Positions 39,570-46,734 of a stretch of DNA of 64,000 bases are shown here, piece after piece. A program made the translations under genes and the position numbers. Each line of letters opens with the position of its first letter. Position 1 is the first letter of the stretch. Source of the stretch: Flavobacteriales bacterium (GTDB taxonomy: Bacteria; Bacteroidota; Bacteroidia; Flavobacteriales; JASBRU01); contig JASBRU010000002.1 of the NCBI GenBank assembly GCA_030149285.1, positions 62,001-126,000 of the forward strand, written 5' to 3'. The notes under the pieces were generated by a model, which had not been told where the DNA came from, made no database searches, and worked only from the letters and a program-made list of their open reading frames with translations.

Positions 39570-39980
39570 ATGTTTAACGAAAAGCGATACAGGTTACGAA
39601 AAGATGAGAAAGTAGTAGGTTATATGCGTAAGATAAACGAGAATATGGTTTTCTACTCTAAAGATGCTTTTTGGTGGACGGGCAGAAAGGTACATTACAA
39701 TACCATTGATGAGTGGACCGGATTGCGAGATAAAAACAGGATACATATTTACGAGTGGGATATTGTAAAGTGTAAGATAGACCCCGATGCTGATTATACC
39801 GATGGAGTAGTGTTGTGGGAAGAACACAGCAAACGATTTGGCATCAAGGCAATTAAAGAAGATGTTTTTATCCCCCTAGATATGGATGGTATACAAATGT
39901 TTAACGAGCGAGAAATAAAAGTATATAGTTATCTCTTTATCAACCCCGATTTAAAAAACCGATTGGGAGTACAAGAATAA
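39570..39980 (+). CDS. YopX-domain-like protein
   Basis: A 136-residue soluble protein. 'DEWTGLRDKNRIHIYEWDIVKC' resembles the YopX family core, usually written tTGLkDknGkeIYEGDIv, and the later 'GVVLWEEHSKRFGI' also fits. YopX proteins are mostly phage-encoded, with no known biochemical function. This one is a chromosomal operon member three bases after gmhA, with no phage genes nearby. The usual Gly of 'YEGDI' is Trp here. A strong terminator follows at once, so it closes the tilS-to-gmhA transcript. Confidence 0.7.
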   Translation: MFNEKRYRLRKDEKVVGYMRKINENMVFYSKDAFWWTGRKVHYNTIDEWTGLRDKNRIHIYEWDIVKCKIDPDADYTDGVVLWEEHSKRFGIKAIKEDVFIPLDMDGIQMFNEREIKVYSYLFINPDLKNRLGVQE

Positions 39981-39981
39981 C

Positions 39982-40005
39982 AAGTCGCAATGGAGCGGCT
40001 TTTTT
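39982..40005 (+). terminator. Intrinsic terminator after the gmhA/YopX operon
   Basis: AAGTCGC/GCGGCTT stem (one G-T pair), 6-base loop, then six T. It begins one base after the YopX-like stop region. Confidence 0.8.
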
Positions 40006-40044
40006 GTGCTTGTACCATACCTCACCCAATAGAATGAAAAGTAG

Positions 40045-40052
40045 TACATTTG
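40045..40052 (+). promoter_or_regulatory. Bacteroidota -7 promoter element for the rsgA leader
   Basis: TACATTTG matches TAnnTTTG. It lies about 245 bases before rsgA, so any transcript would carry a long leader. Predicted transcription start is near 40057-40060, at or next to the ATG of a 14-codon ORF. Confidence 0.5.
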
Positions 40053-40295
40053 CAGCTATGATTAGCTCAATTTTCCATACAGCGACTTCTGTGTCGGCTT
40101 AATAGACAGTAATTAAAGCCTTGCTTATTACTGTCAACTTTATTTGTGTGCCCCAAATGTTCATTTGAAGGGTACTTATTTTCAATTAAAATAATATAGT
40201 TAGCTTTCTGCATATAGCAGAGGCTAAGTCATTTGGTGTAATCTACTTGGGTTAATAACACAATTAGTTACATCCATGAATAAAGATGAATTTCA
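40053..40295 (+). ncRNA. Structured leader or small RNA upstream of rsgA
   Basis: This is the only gene-free stretch over 300 bases in the window (39981-40295). After the terminator and -7 element it holds three successive hairpins. First, 40105-40135: GACAGTAAT/ATTACTGTC, with an inner AAGC/GCTT and a 3-base loop. Second, 40148-40175: GTG, CCC and CAAAT pair with ATTTG, GGG and TAC across a 2-base bulge and a 4-base loop. Third, 40200-40227: TTAGC/GCTAA outside TCTGC/GCAGA with a 5-base loop. None is followed by a strong T-run. It could be a cis-regulatory leader of rsgA or an independent RNA. I cannot match it to a named RNA family. Confidence 0.45.
40058..40102 (+). CDS. Possible 14-codon leader ORF upstream of rsgA
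   Basis: ATG to TAA encodes MISSIFHTATSVSA. It begins within about six bases of the promoter-like TACATTTG, so it would be almost leaderless. Its second half (AGCGAC...GTCGGCT) can fold on itself, and a strong hairpin starts three bases after its stop. This layout is what an attenuation or translational-sensor leader would show. It may equally be the chance 5' part of a noncoding RNA. Expression is not shown by sequence. Confidence 0.3.
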   Translation: MISSIFHTATSVSA

Positions 40296-41372
40296 ATGGA
40301 TAATTCAAAAAAGAATATAGCCTTCGAAAAAATCGAAGGCAGCGTAAAAGAGGATATAAATCAGGGCTTCCTAAAGGTTGGGAGAGTGATTCTTGAAAAC
40401 AAGGAAAGATATAGTGTTCAGACTACTACCGGGGTCGTTAGCGCTGAATTGTTGGGTAATTTGAGGTATTCTGCAACAAGTAAGTTTGATCTTCCGGCTG
40501 TAGGAGATTGGGTTTTACTTCAAGAGTATGATGAGCATGCCGGAATAATTCATAAAGTATTGCCTAGGCATACTGTTTTGAAGAGAAAGGCAGTGAACAA
40601 GAAAGATGATTATCAAATTATTGCAACTAATATTGATTATGCAATGATAGTACAAGCTTTGGGACGTGATTATAGTCTTAATAGGCTAGAACGCTATCTT
40701 ACCTTATGCTATGAGTCAGGAATTAAGCCACTAATTATTTTCAATAAAGTAGACCTTTTTGATGAGAATACTTTAAATGAGATTACACTCTCAATTAATT
40801 CACGGTTTGAGGGAGTACCCATATTTTTTACAAGTACAAAAACAGAGGAAGGTATTGAACAACTAAAATCAATGATGATTGATGGTGCTACCTATTGCAT
40901 GCTAGGCTCATCGGGTGTTGGTAAGTCAAGTCTAATTAATAATCTTTCAGGGGAGGAAAAGCAAGAGACAGGAGCAATAAGTGAAAGTGTACAGCGTGGA
41001 AAACATGTAACCACTAACAGGGAGTTGATTACTCTTCCAAATGGTAGTTTTATTGTAGATAACCCGGGTATAAGAGAGGTTGGAATTGCAGATAGTAAAG
41101 TTGGGTTAGAAGAAACATTTAATACCATTTATGAATTGGGACATTCTTGCAAGTTTAAAAACTGCTCTCATACTAATGAAATAGGATGCTCGGTATTAAA
41201 AGCTCTAGATTCCGGTGAGATTGAACCTGAAACTTATGCGAACTATTTAAAACTTTCTAAAGAGCAAGCGCATTTTGCTAGCTCAGTCCAAGAGCGTAGA
41301 CAAAAAGAAAAGAAGTTTAGCAAAATGGTCAAAGGAGTTGTAAATGAAAAAAGGAAAAGAAAGAATAAATAG
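40296..41372 (+). CDS. rsgA: Ribosome small subunit-dependent GTPase A
   Basis: A 358-residue circularly permuted GTPase that acts late in 30S maturation. An OB-fold N-domain is followed by the GTPase in the permuted order: G4 'IIFNKVDLFD', G5 region 'FFTSTKTEEGIEQL', G1 'GSSGVGKSSLINNL' (about 203-216), G3 'VDNPGIRE'. The zinc domain is 'CKFKNCSHTNEIGC'. The family C-x-x-x-x-C-x-H-x-x-E-x-x-C pattern is complete. The N-terminal extension (about 20 residues) and the 'QERRQKEKKFSKM' tail are longer than in typical Bacteroidota RsgA (about 310 residues), so this may be a second, YloQ-like type copy. Confidence 0.9.
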   Translation: MDNSKKNIAFEKIEGSVKEDINQGFLKVGRVILENKERYSVQTTTGVVSAELLGNLRYSATSKFDLPAVGDWVLLQEYDEHAGIIHKVLPRHTVLKRKAVNKKDDYQIIATNIDYAMIVQALGRDYSLNRLERYLTLCYESGIKPLIIFNKVDLFDENTLNEITLSINSRFEGVPIFFTSTKTEEGIEQLKSMMIDGATYCMLGSSGVGKSSLINNLSGEEKQETGAISESVQRGKHVTTNRELITLPNGSFIVDNPGIREVGIADSKVGLEETFNTIYELGHSCKFKNCSHTNEIGCSVLKALDSGEIEPETYANYLKLSKEQAHFASSVQERRQKEKKFSKMVKGVVNEKRKRKNK

Positions 41373-41393
41373 CTAGCTAGTTAACTTTGGAAT

Positions 41394-41429
41394 GCCCCAC
41401 TTAAAAAGCTGATATAAGTATGGTGGGGC
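41394..41429 (+). terminator. Possible weak terminator or hairpin after rsgA
   Basis: Perfect 7-bp inverted repeat GCCCCAC/GTGGGGC with a 22-base loop, 21 bases after the rsgA stop. The following sequence (TTACCTAAAT) has no clear T-run, so the terminator call is weak. Confidence 0.35.
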
Positions 41430-41477
41430 TTACCTAAATAGTTCTATTGGGGTAGAAATAGTATGAGTAGCTTTTTT

Positions 41478-41485
41478 TATGTTTG
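41478..41485 (+). promoter_or_regulatory. Bacteroidota -7 promoter element before the cupin gene
   Basis: TATGTTTG matches TAnnTTTG and ends four bases before the ATG, implying a leaderless or nearly leaderless transcript. Confidence 0.4.
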
Positions 41486-41489
41486 AAAC

Positions 41490-41855
41490 ATGAAATCTGA
41501 AAAAGTAAATCTTGTAGAAAAGCTAAGCCTCTTTTCTGATTATTGGAATCCGAGATTGGTTGCCGAATTAAATGGGCAGCATGTAAAGTTGGTAAAGCTC
41601 AAAGGGGAGTTTGTATGGCATCATCATGATGATGAAGACGAGCTATTTTATGTACTGAAAGGGCAATTGAAAATGGAATATAGAGACCGTACAGAAATAC
41701 TAAATGAAGGAGAACTGATTGTTGTACCTAAGGGAGTAGAGCATAGACCAGTAGCAGATGAAGAAGTACATATAATGTTATTTGAGCCTGCATCTACAAT
41801 CAATACAGGTACTACAGAGTCTGGTTTAACAAGAGATAAGATAGAATCTATTTAG
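41490..41855 (+). CDS. Cupin-domain protein
   Basis: A 121-residue single-domain cupin. Motif 1 is in 'KLKGEFVWHHHDDEDELFYVLKGQLKME', with three consecutive His and a Glu, and motif 2 is in 'LNEGELIVVPKGVEHRPVAD', with the final His ligand. A metal site is therefore intact. Members act as small isomerases, dioxygenases or regulators, and substrate cannot be deduced. It stands alone between rsgA and the oppositely oriented yifB. Confidence 0.85.
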   Translation: MKSEKVNLVEKLSLFSDYWNPRLVAELNGQHVKLVKLKGEFVWHHHDDEDELFYVLKGQLKMEYRDRTEILNEGELIVVPKGVEHRPVADEEVHIMLFEPASTINTGTTESGLTRDKIESI

Positions 41856-41873
41856 TGTAATTCATTTCTGCGT

Positions 41874-43412
41874 TTAACCAATCCAACCTTCACGGTCAAG
41901 GCTACGATATTGTATCGCTTCCGCTAAATGATTAGACTCTATTTTTTCTGAATTTTCTAAATCAGCTACGGTGCGAGCTACCTTTAAAATACGATCATAA
42001 GCCCTAGCAGATAAATTTAGTTTTTCCATTGCGGTTTTAAGCAATGCTTGTCCTTCGGCATCAATCACACATATTTTACGGAGTAGTTTAGCTCCCATTT
42101 GTGCATTGTAATGCACATTTTCATGTTCTTTAAAACGCTCCGTTTGGATGTTACGGGCTTCCATTACGCGCTGGCGTATTTCGTTACTGCTCTCTGCTTT
42201 GCGTTCTTCACTTAGTTTTTCAAAGGGTACGGGAGTTACTTCAATATGTAAATCTATACGGTCTAATAAAGGTCCTGATATTTTACTCAGATAACGTTGC
42301 ATCTCGGCAGGCGATGAGGTGTTTGGGCTGTCAGGGTCATTAAAGTAACCTGATGGGCTAGGATTCATAGAAGCAATTAGCATAAAGCTTGCAGGGTAGT
42401 CTACCGTAAACCTAGCTCTAGAAATGGTTACCACTCTATCCTCTAAAGGTTGGCGCATTACCTCTAAAACGGTCCGTTTAAATTCGGGCAACTCATCTAA
42501 AAACAACACTCCGTTATGTGCCATAGATATTTCTCCGGGTTGCGGAAAAGTACCGCCACCAACTAAGGCAACATCGCTAATGGTATGATGTGGAGAACGG
42601 AATGGGCGAGAGGTCATTAATGAGGTATTGGCTTGTAACTTACCTGCCACCGAATGTATTTTGGTAGTTTCTAACGCTTCATGCAACGTAAGCGGAGGCA
42701 AGATAGAGGGGATACGCTTTGCCAACATGGTTTTACCTGCACCCGGTGGACCCACCATAATGGCATTGTGTCCGCCTGCGGCGGCAATTTCTAAGGCACG
42801 CTTAATGTTTTCCTGCCCTTTTACATCTGCAAAGTCGAACTCCGGGTTTTGTATGTTTTCAAAAAATTCTTTTCGGGTGTCTATTTTCAGGGGTTCAATA
42901 GTGCTCTCCTCATTAAAAAAGTCAATCACCTCTTTTATGTTATCTACGCCATATACATCTAGGTCGTCTACAATAGCAGCTTCTTTTGCATTAGCTTTGG
43001 GTAAGATAAATCCTTTAAAGCCTTCTGTTCTGGCTTGTATGGCTATTGGTAAAGCTCCTTTAATGGGTTGTAGACCTCCGTCTAAAGAGAGTTCGCCCAT
43101 AATGATGTATTCCGATAGTTTATCTGCATTAATTTGTCCTGATGCACCAAGTATGCCCATGGCAATAGTTAAATCGTAACTAGAGCCTTCTTTGCGGATA
43201 TCCGCAGGCGCCATATTGATGACAATCTTTTTGCCCGGCCATTTATATCCGGTTTGAGATAAGGCAGACTCAATACGTTGCTGACTTTCTTTTACGGCAT
43301 TATCGGGTAAGCCTACTAAAAAGAATTTGATACCTCTATCAATACTTACCTCTACCGTAATGGTAGTGGCATTAACCCCGTATACTGCGCTTCCGTAAGT
43401 TTTAACTAGCAT
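41874..43412 (-). CDS. YifB family Mg chelatase-like AAA ATPase
   Basis: A 512-residue protein of the YifB/ComM family. The N-terminal Lon-protease-like fold is 'MLVKTYGSAVYGVNATTITVEV'...'GELSLDGGLQPIKGALP'. The AAA module has Walker A in 'AIMVGPPGAGKTMLAKRIPSILPPL', Walker B in 'VLFLDELPEFKR' and sensor 'FMLIASMNPSPSGYF'. The C-terminal Mg-chelatase domain ends 'SARAYDRILKVARTVADLENSE'. The related ComM helicase promotes branch migration during natural transformation, so a DNA recombination role is likely. Full length. Confidence 0.93.
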   Translation of the reverse strand: MLVKTYGSAVYGVNATTITVEVSIDRGIKFFLVGLPDNAVKESQQRIESALSQTGYKWPGKKIVINMAPADIRKEGSSYDLTIAMGILGASGQINADKLSEYIIMGELSLDGGLQPIKGALPIAIQARTEGFKGFILPKANAKEAAIVDDLDVYGVDNIKEVIDFFNEESTIEPLKIDTRKEFFENIQNPEFDFADVKGQENIKRALEIAAAGGHNAIMVGPPGAGKTMLAKRIPSILPPLTLHEALETTKIHSVAGKLQANTSLMTSRPFRSPHHTISDVALVGGGTFPQPGEISMAHNGVLFLDELPEFKRTVLEVMRQPLEDRVVTISRARFTVDYPASFMLIASMNPSPSGYFNDPDSPNTSSPAEMQRYLSKISGPLLDRIDLHIEVTPVPFEKLSEERKAESSNEIRQRVMEARNIQTERFKEHENVHYNAQMGAKLLRKICVIDAEGQALLKTAMEKLNLSARAYDRILKVARTVADLENSEKIESNHLAEAIQYRSLDREGWIG

Positions 43413-43479
43413 TTAAGCTTCTGATTTTTTCATGAAGCCTAAATGTAACGAATTCGGAAACTGATTTGCAAGTGAAGTT

Positions 43480-44874
43480 TTATTCTTCTGCTTTTAATGA
43501 AAGGATATAGATGTCATCTTTAACCATAATGAACACTTTGTGCTCATTAATCATTTCCTGAAGTGTGTAATCATGATTAAAACCAAGTTTTGTGTTGCCC
43601 TTTTTTAATGCTATTCCGTTTTCATCTACTAATTGTTTGTGACTTAAGTGTTTTAGTGTAGAGCCATCAAATACATCATAGTAATAATTGTTTTTATACT
43701 CAACTATTGTATATAATCGGTTTTCTTTTTTAGAGTTGTAACTACATAAAAAAGTGTAATTGTAATTATACCTCACGTATTGTGTTATGTAGTTTTTATA
43801 GTCATACTCAATAAGGTAATCATCAACATAAGGGTGAATAGCCTTTCGAGCTCCTGTTTCATAATTTATAATGTAAGGTTGATGTTTAAAAGCAGTATAT
43901 GGATAACGCAGAAATTGATTGTTGATTCCTGCATATACAACATCGTTATACCTACCGATTAGGTTTACATTTAAAGTGTCATGATATCTATAAGTGTCTG
44001 GATATCTATAAGAATAAGAGCTATCGTTTACAGCTTTAAAAACAGAAATAAAATTTGATGTGCTATCTGATGTATATTTACTAATGTAGGAGAGTTGCTC
44101 TTTATTAAAGCTATCTACTGGAGCGCTAAAGCTCAACATATTTGCTGCTAATTTTTCTATAACGTCTTTTCTCCTATTGGCGTCTTCTTGACGTAAATAG
44201 AAATTTAAAAAGATTAAATCATCTTTTACAGCAAAATCAACTCGACGGATATTGAGTTCATTAAGGATTGCTGTATCATTAATTCTGAAACTATATACAT
44301 TAATAATAGCTAAGGATCTTATATTCCATTTTATATGACCCGGTCCACCTGTATATGATGACAAATTTGTGTTGGTTAAACTATCATATTCTGTAAAATA
44401 ATGTTCTATAAAACATTCAGTATAGGCAATTGTATCATTGACATAGGTTTTACCGAAACCGAATTTATATCTTTTATCTGTTTCAAAGCGTACACTTTTA
44501 TACCCTCCTTTACCCGAAATAGATTTGACTAGTTTGTAATCATTTTTCAGATCAATGAGGTGAATTTTACTTTGATATTTGTCTGTAATTATTGCCAAAG
44601 AATCTGTTAAAGTTATATCGTTAGAATCAAATACAATAGTATCACCATCTATTTGGTTATCCCAATAACTGCTGGGTATGTCAGGTGATTTAGGTGGCAT
44701 AACTGTATCATTATAATACCAAGCAAGATGTTTGTAATTGAAAACTGATAAAGATTCAGTATCACTGAATGGACCTTTAGCTTCTATTGAAGTGTAAATT
44801 TTGTCAGTATTAATATTTTGGGCATTAAGGTGAAATGCTACTATAATAAGTATGCAGGTGATTAGGTGTTTCAT
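43480..44874 (-). CDS. Secreted protein of unknown function
   Basis: A 464-residue protein with a signal peptide (1-18, ends LNAQ) and no T9SS tail or lipobox. The sequence is rich in Tyr, Asp and Asn. Phrases such as 'LTDSLAIITDKYQSKIHLIDLKNDYKLVKSISGKGGY', 'NLIGRYNDVVYAGINNQFLRYPY' and 'NSKKENRLYTIVEYKNNYYYDVFDG' suggest repeated beta-propeller blades. I do not recognise a family. It is single on the minus strand, 67 bases downstream of the yifB start. Confidence 0.75.
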   Translation of the reverse strand: MKHLITCILIIVAFHLNAQNINTDKIYTSIEAKGPFSDTESLSVFNYKHLAWYYNDTVMPPKSPDIPSSYWDNQIDGDTIVFDSNDITLTDSLAIITDKYQSKIHLIDLKNDYKLVKSISGKGGYKSVRFETDKRYKFGFGKTYVNDTIAYTECFIEHYFTEYDSLTNTNLSSYTGGPGHIKWNIRSLAIINVYSFRINDTAILNELNIRRVDFAVKDDLIFLNFYLRQEDANRRKDVIEKLAANMLSFSAPVDSFNKEQLSYISKYTSDSTSNFISVFKAVNDSSYSYRYPDTYRYHDTLNVNLIGRYNDVVYAGINNQFLRYPYTAFKHQPYIINYETGARKAIHPYVDDYLIEYDYKNYITQYVRYNYNYTFLCSYNSKKENRLYTIVEYKNNYYYDVFDGSTLKHLSHKQLVDENGIALKKGNTKLGFNHDYTLQEMINEHKVFIMVKDDIYILSLKAEE

Positions 44875-44961
44875 TTAAATATAACGTAAGTGTAATACAT
44901 TTAAATATATAAAATAAAACCCCTACAATAATGAGACTTTAAAATATACTTGAGAATAACA

Positions 44962-45264
44962 TTATAGCTTACTCAGAATCTTTTTATCGATATAAAATGT
45001 ACCAAAGGGAATAAAGGATGCTAATATGACTTTCCAAGTAGTTTTTCTGAACTTCCAATTTTGCTCAGCCCCAACACTAAATGCATACCCTATAAATAGT
45101 ATAAATAATATACCATGCACCGGACCTAAAGATTTGCTTAGACTAGGGACATCGTAATAATACTTCATTGGTACGGCTATAAAAACCAGAATCAATAATG
45201 TAATACCTTCAAAAAAGCCAATTATTCTAAGCCAACCCAATTTTGTTTTAAAGAGATTATTCAT
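44962..45264 (-). CDS. DUF3817 membrane protein, copy A
   Basis: A 100-residue protein with three hydrophobic segments. 'LGWLRIIGFFEGITLLILVFIAVPMKYY', 'LGPVHGILFILFIGYAF' and 'PFGTFYIDKK' are the conserved parts of DUF3817. It differs from copy B (46368-46670) at only five residues, while the genes differ at about 22 of 303 bases. Both copies run in the same direction and flank a serine hydrolase gene on the other strand. The function of DUF3817 is unknown. Confidence 0.87.
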   Translation of the reverse strand: MNNLFKTKLGWLRIIGFFEGITLLILVFIAVPMKYYYDVPSLSKSLGPVHGILFILFIGYAFSVGAEQNWKFRKTTWKVILASFIPFGTFYIDKKILSKL

Positions 45265-45326
45265 GATTATCTATATTTGAGCTGTAGCCAAGGGTTGAGT
45301 AAAAACGGCTGGAAAAGTATAGCATT

Positions 45327-46364
45327 GTGACCAAGAAACAAACAAAACGAATACTCAAAATAGTATTTATTCTAGCCAGTATAGGCTCATTGTATTTTGT
45401 GCCATGGATATTAGTGAGAGCATGGATAATGCCGCTACCGGATACAGTTCAGGAGCAAGTAGATAAAGCTATTGATTATGGCTTTGATGGGATGATTGTG
45501 TATGTAGATGAAGCAGGCAAACCACCCTCTTTTTATACTGCAGGTTGGCATGACAGGAAAAAGAAAATACCTGCTCGCCCCGATGCTTTATTCAGAATTG
45601 CCAGTATCAGTAAATTATATGTAGCAGTTTCAGTTTCTAAATTGGTGAAAGCTGATGAGTTATCTTTAGATAAAACCCTTGCTGATTATTTACCGGAGCT
45701 TAATGGGAAAATTGAAAATGCAGATAGGATTTCATTAAGGCAGATGGTACAGCACAGGAGTGGTATACCTAACTACTTTGACCATCCTACTTATTGGGAT
45801 AATAGACCTGAAAATGATGAAGAGAAATTGGAGCTGGCAATAGATTTGCCTGCCAGCTTTGAACCTGGTGAGGACTATGAATACTCTAATACCAACTATT
45901 TGTTGCTTGTCAAAATCATCAATAAGGTAGTGGGCTATAGTTATCATCAGTACATCAAAGAGCAAATTCTGATGCCCTTAGAGTTAAGCAATACTTTTTT
46001 TTCGCTTAGCGAGGTAAATGTAGATGATGTAATGAGTGGGTACTATGTTGGTTATGATGAGGATTTTAAAACAGAAAAACAAGGGATGTTAGCCACTGCA
46101 GAAGATGTAGGTATGTTTGTAAGAGCATTAAATGATGGCTCCGTGTTTAATGAAGGTGAAGAGGAAATCTATTCATCTATTTACCAATATGGACACACAG
46201 GATTGGTGTTGGGCTACCAGAGTATTGCAAAATACCACAAAGACATAGATACAGTTGTTATTCAGTTTAACAATACAACCAACTATGATGGGTATGACTG
46301 GAACTTGGCAGAAATCATATACAGTCGTATTGTAAAAATAGTGAGGAGTAAAAAAAGCTCTTAA
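45327..46364 (+). CDS. Serine hydrolase, class C beta-lactamase-like
   Basis: A 345-residue serine hydrolase of the beta-lactamase / D-alanyl-D-alanine carboxypeptidase fold. There is an N-terminal membrane anchor (about 9-31). Active-site Ser93-x-x-Lys96 is in 'FRIASISKLYVAVS', the Tyr motif is in 'YEYSNTNYLLLVKIINKV' and the third motif H-T-G is in 'YGHTGLVLGYQS'. These are esterase/peptidase-type enzymes acting in the periplasm, and substrate is unknown. The start is a GTG, since no ATG is available before the anchor. It is flanked on both sides by near-identical DUF3817 genes. Confidence 0.87.
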   Translation: MTKKQTKRILKIVFILASIGSLYFVPWILVRAWIMPLPDTVQEQVDKAIDYGFDGMIVYVDEAGKPPSFYTAGWHDRKKKIPARPDALFRIASISKLYVAVSVSKLVKADELSLDKTLADYLPELNGKIENADRISLRQMVQHRSGIPNYFDHPTYWDNRPENDEEKLELAIDLPASFEPGEDYEYSNTNYLLLVKIINKVVGYSYHQYIKEQILMPLELSNTFFSLSEVNVDDVMSGYYVGYDEDFKTEKQGMLATAEDVGMFVRALNDGSVFNEGEEEIYSSIYQYGHTGLVLGYQSIAKYHKDIDTVVIQFNNTTNYDGYDWNLAEIIYSRIVKIVRSKKSS

Positions 46365-46367
46365 TAG

Positions 46368-46670
46368 TTACAGCTTACTCAGAAGCTTCTTATCAATATA
46401 AAATGTACCAAAGGGAATAAAGGAGGCTAGTATAACTTTCCAAGTAGTTTTTCGGAACTTCCAATTCTGTTCAGTACCAACACTAAATGCATAGCCTACA
46501 AATAGGATAAATAATATACCATGCACCGGACCTAAAGATTTGCTTAGGCTAGGGTCGTCGTAATAATACTTCATTGGTACGGCTATAAAAACCAGAATCA
46601 ATAATGTAATACCTTCAAAAAAGCCAATAATCCGAAGCCAACCCAATTTTGTTTTAAGGAGATTATTCAT
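46368..46670 (-). CDS. DUF3817 membrane protein, copy B
   Basis: A 100-residue three-span DUF3817 protein, 95/100 identical to copy A (changes F5L, V39D, I58V, A66T, I96L by eye). I place the start at the ATG of MNNLLKTK. An in-frame ATG nine codons upstream lies within the terminator of the preceding gene and adds an unmatched leader. The end is three bases from the serine hydrolase stop (convergent). Most base differences from copy A are silent, so both copies look maintained. Confidence 0.85.
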   Translation of the reverse strand: MNNLLKTKLGWLRIIGFFEGITLLILVFIAVPMKYYYDDPSLSKSLGPVHGILFILFVGYAFSVGTEQNWKFRKTTWKVILASFIPFGTFYIDKKLLSKL

Positions 46671-46683
46671 AAATAATAAGGTA

Positions 46684-46712
46684 TAAAAAAGCCCCACAAT
46701 TGCGGGGCTTTA
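46684..46712 (-). terminator. Intrinsic terminator of the TPR lipoprotein gene
   Basis: Read on the minus strand, AAAGCCCC/GGGGCTTT around a short loop containing CAATTG, then T-run. It begins 23 bases past the TPR lipoprotein stop. Confidence 0.85.
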
Positions 46713-46734
46713 AAATATATTGTGTGTTTACTTC

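Larger units (their letters stand above)
44962..46670. repeat. Direct repeat of DUF3817 coding sequence flanking the serine hydrolase
   Basis: 44965-45264 and 46371-46670 align at offset 1406 with about 22 mismatches in 300 bases. Sequence similarity stops sharply at the gene ends, so the repeated unit is the CDS itself. Both copies have the same orientation. Confidence 0.85.

Noticed and set aside
39570-39980. Prophage remnant signalled by YopX
   Set aside because: Neighbours are housekeeping and envelope genes in one operon, with no integrase, capsid or tail genes.
42628-43179. 183-codon plus-strand frame opposite yifB
   Set aside because: Antisense to the conserved ATPase domain, with no independent evidence.
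44962-46670. Composite transposon bounded by direct repeats
   Set aside because: The repeats are DUF3817 coding sequences; there is no transposase, terminal inverted repeat or target duplication.
46671-46697. N-terminal extension of DUF3817 copy B
   Set aside because: The extra nine codons fall in the terminator of the upstream gene and have no counterpart in copy A.
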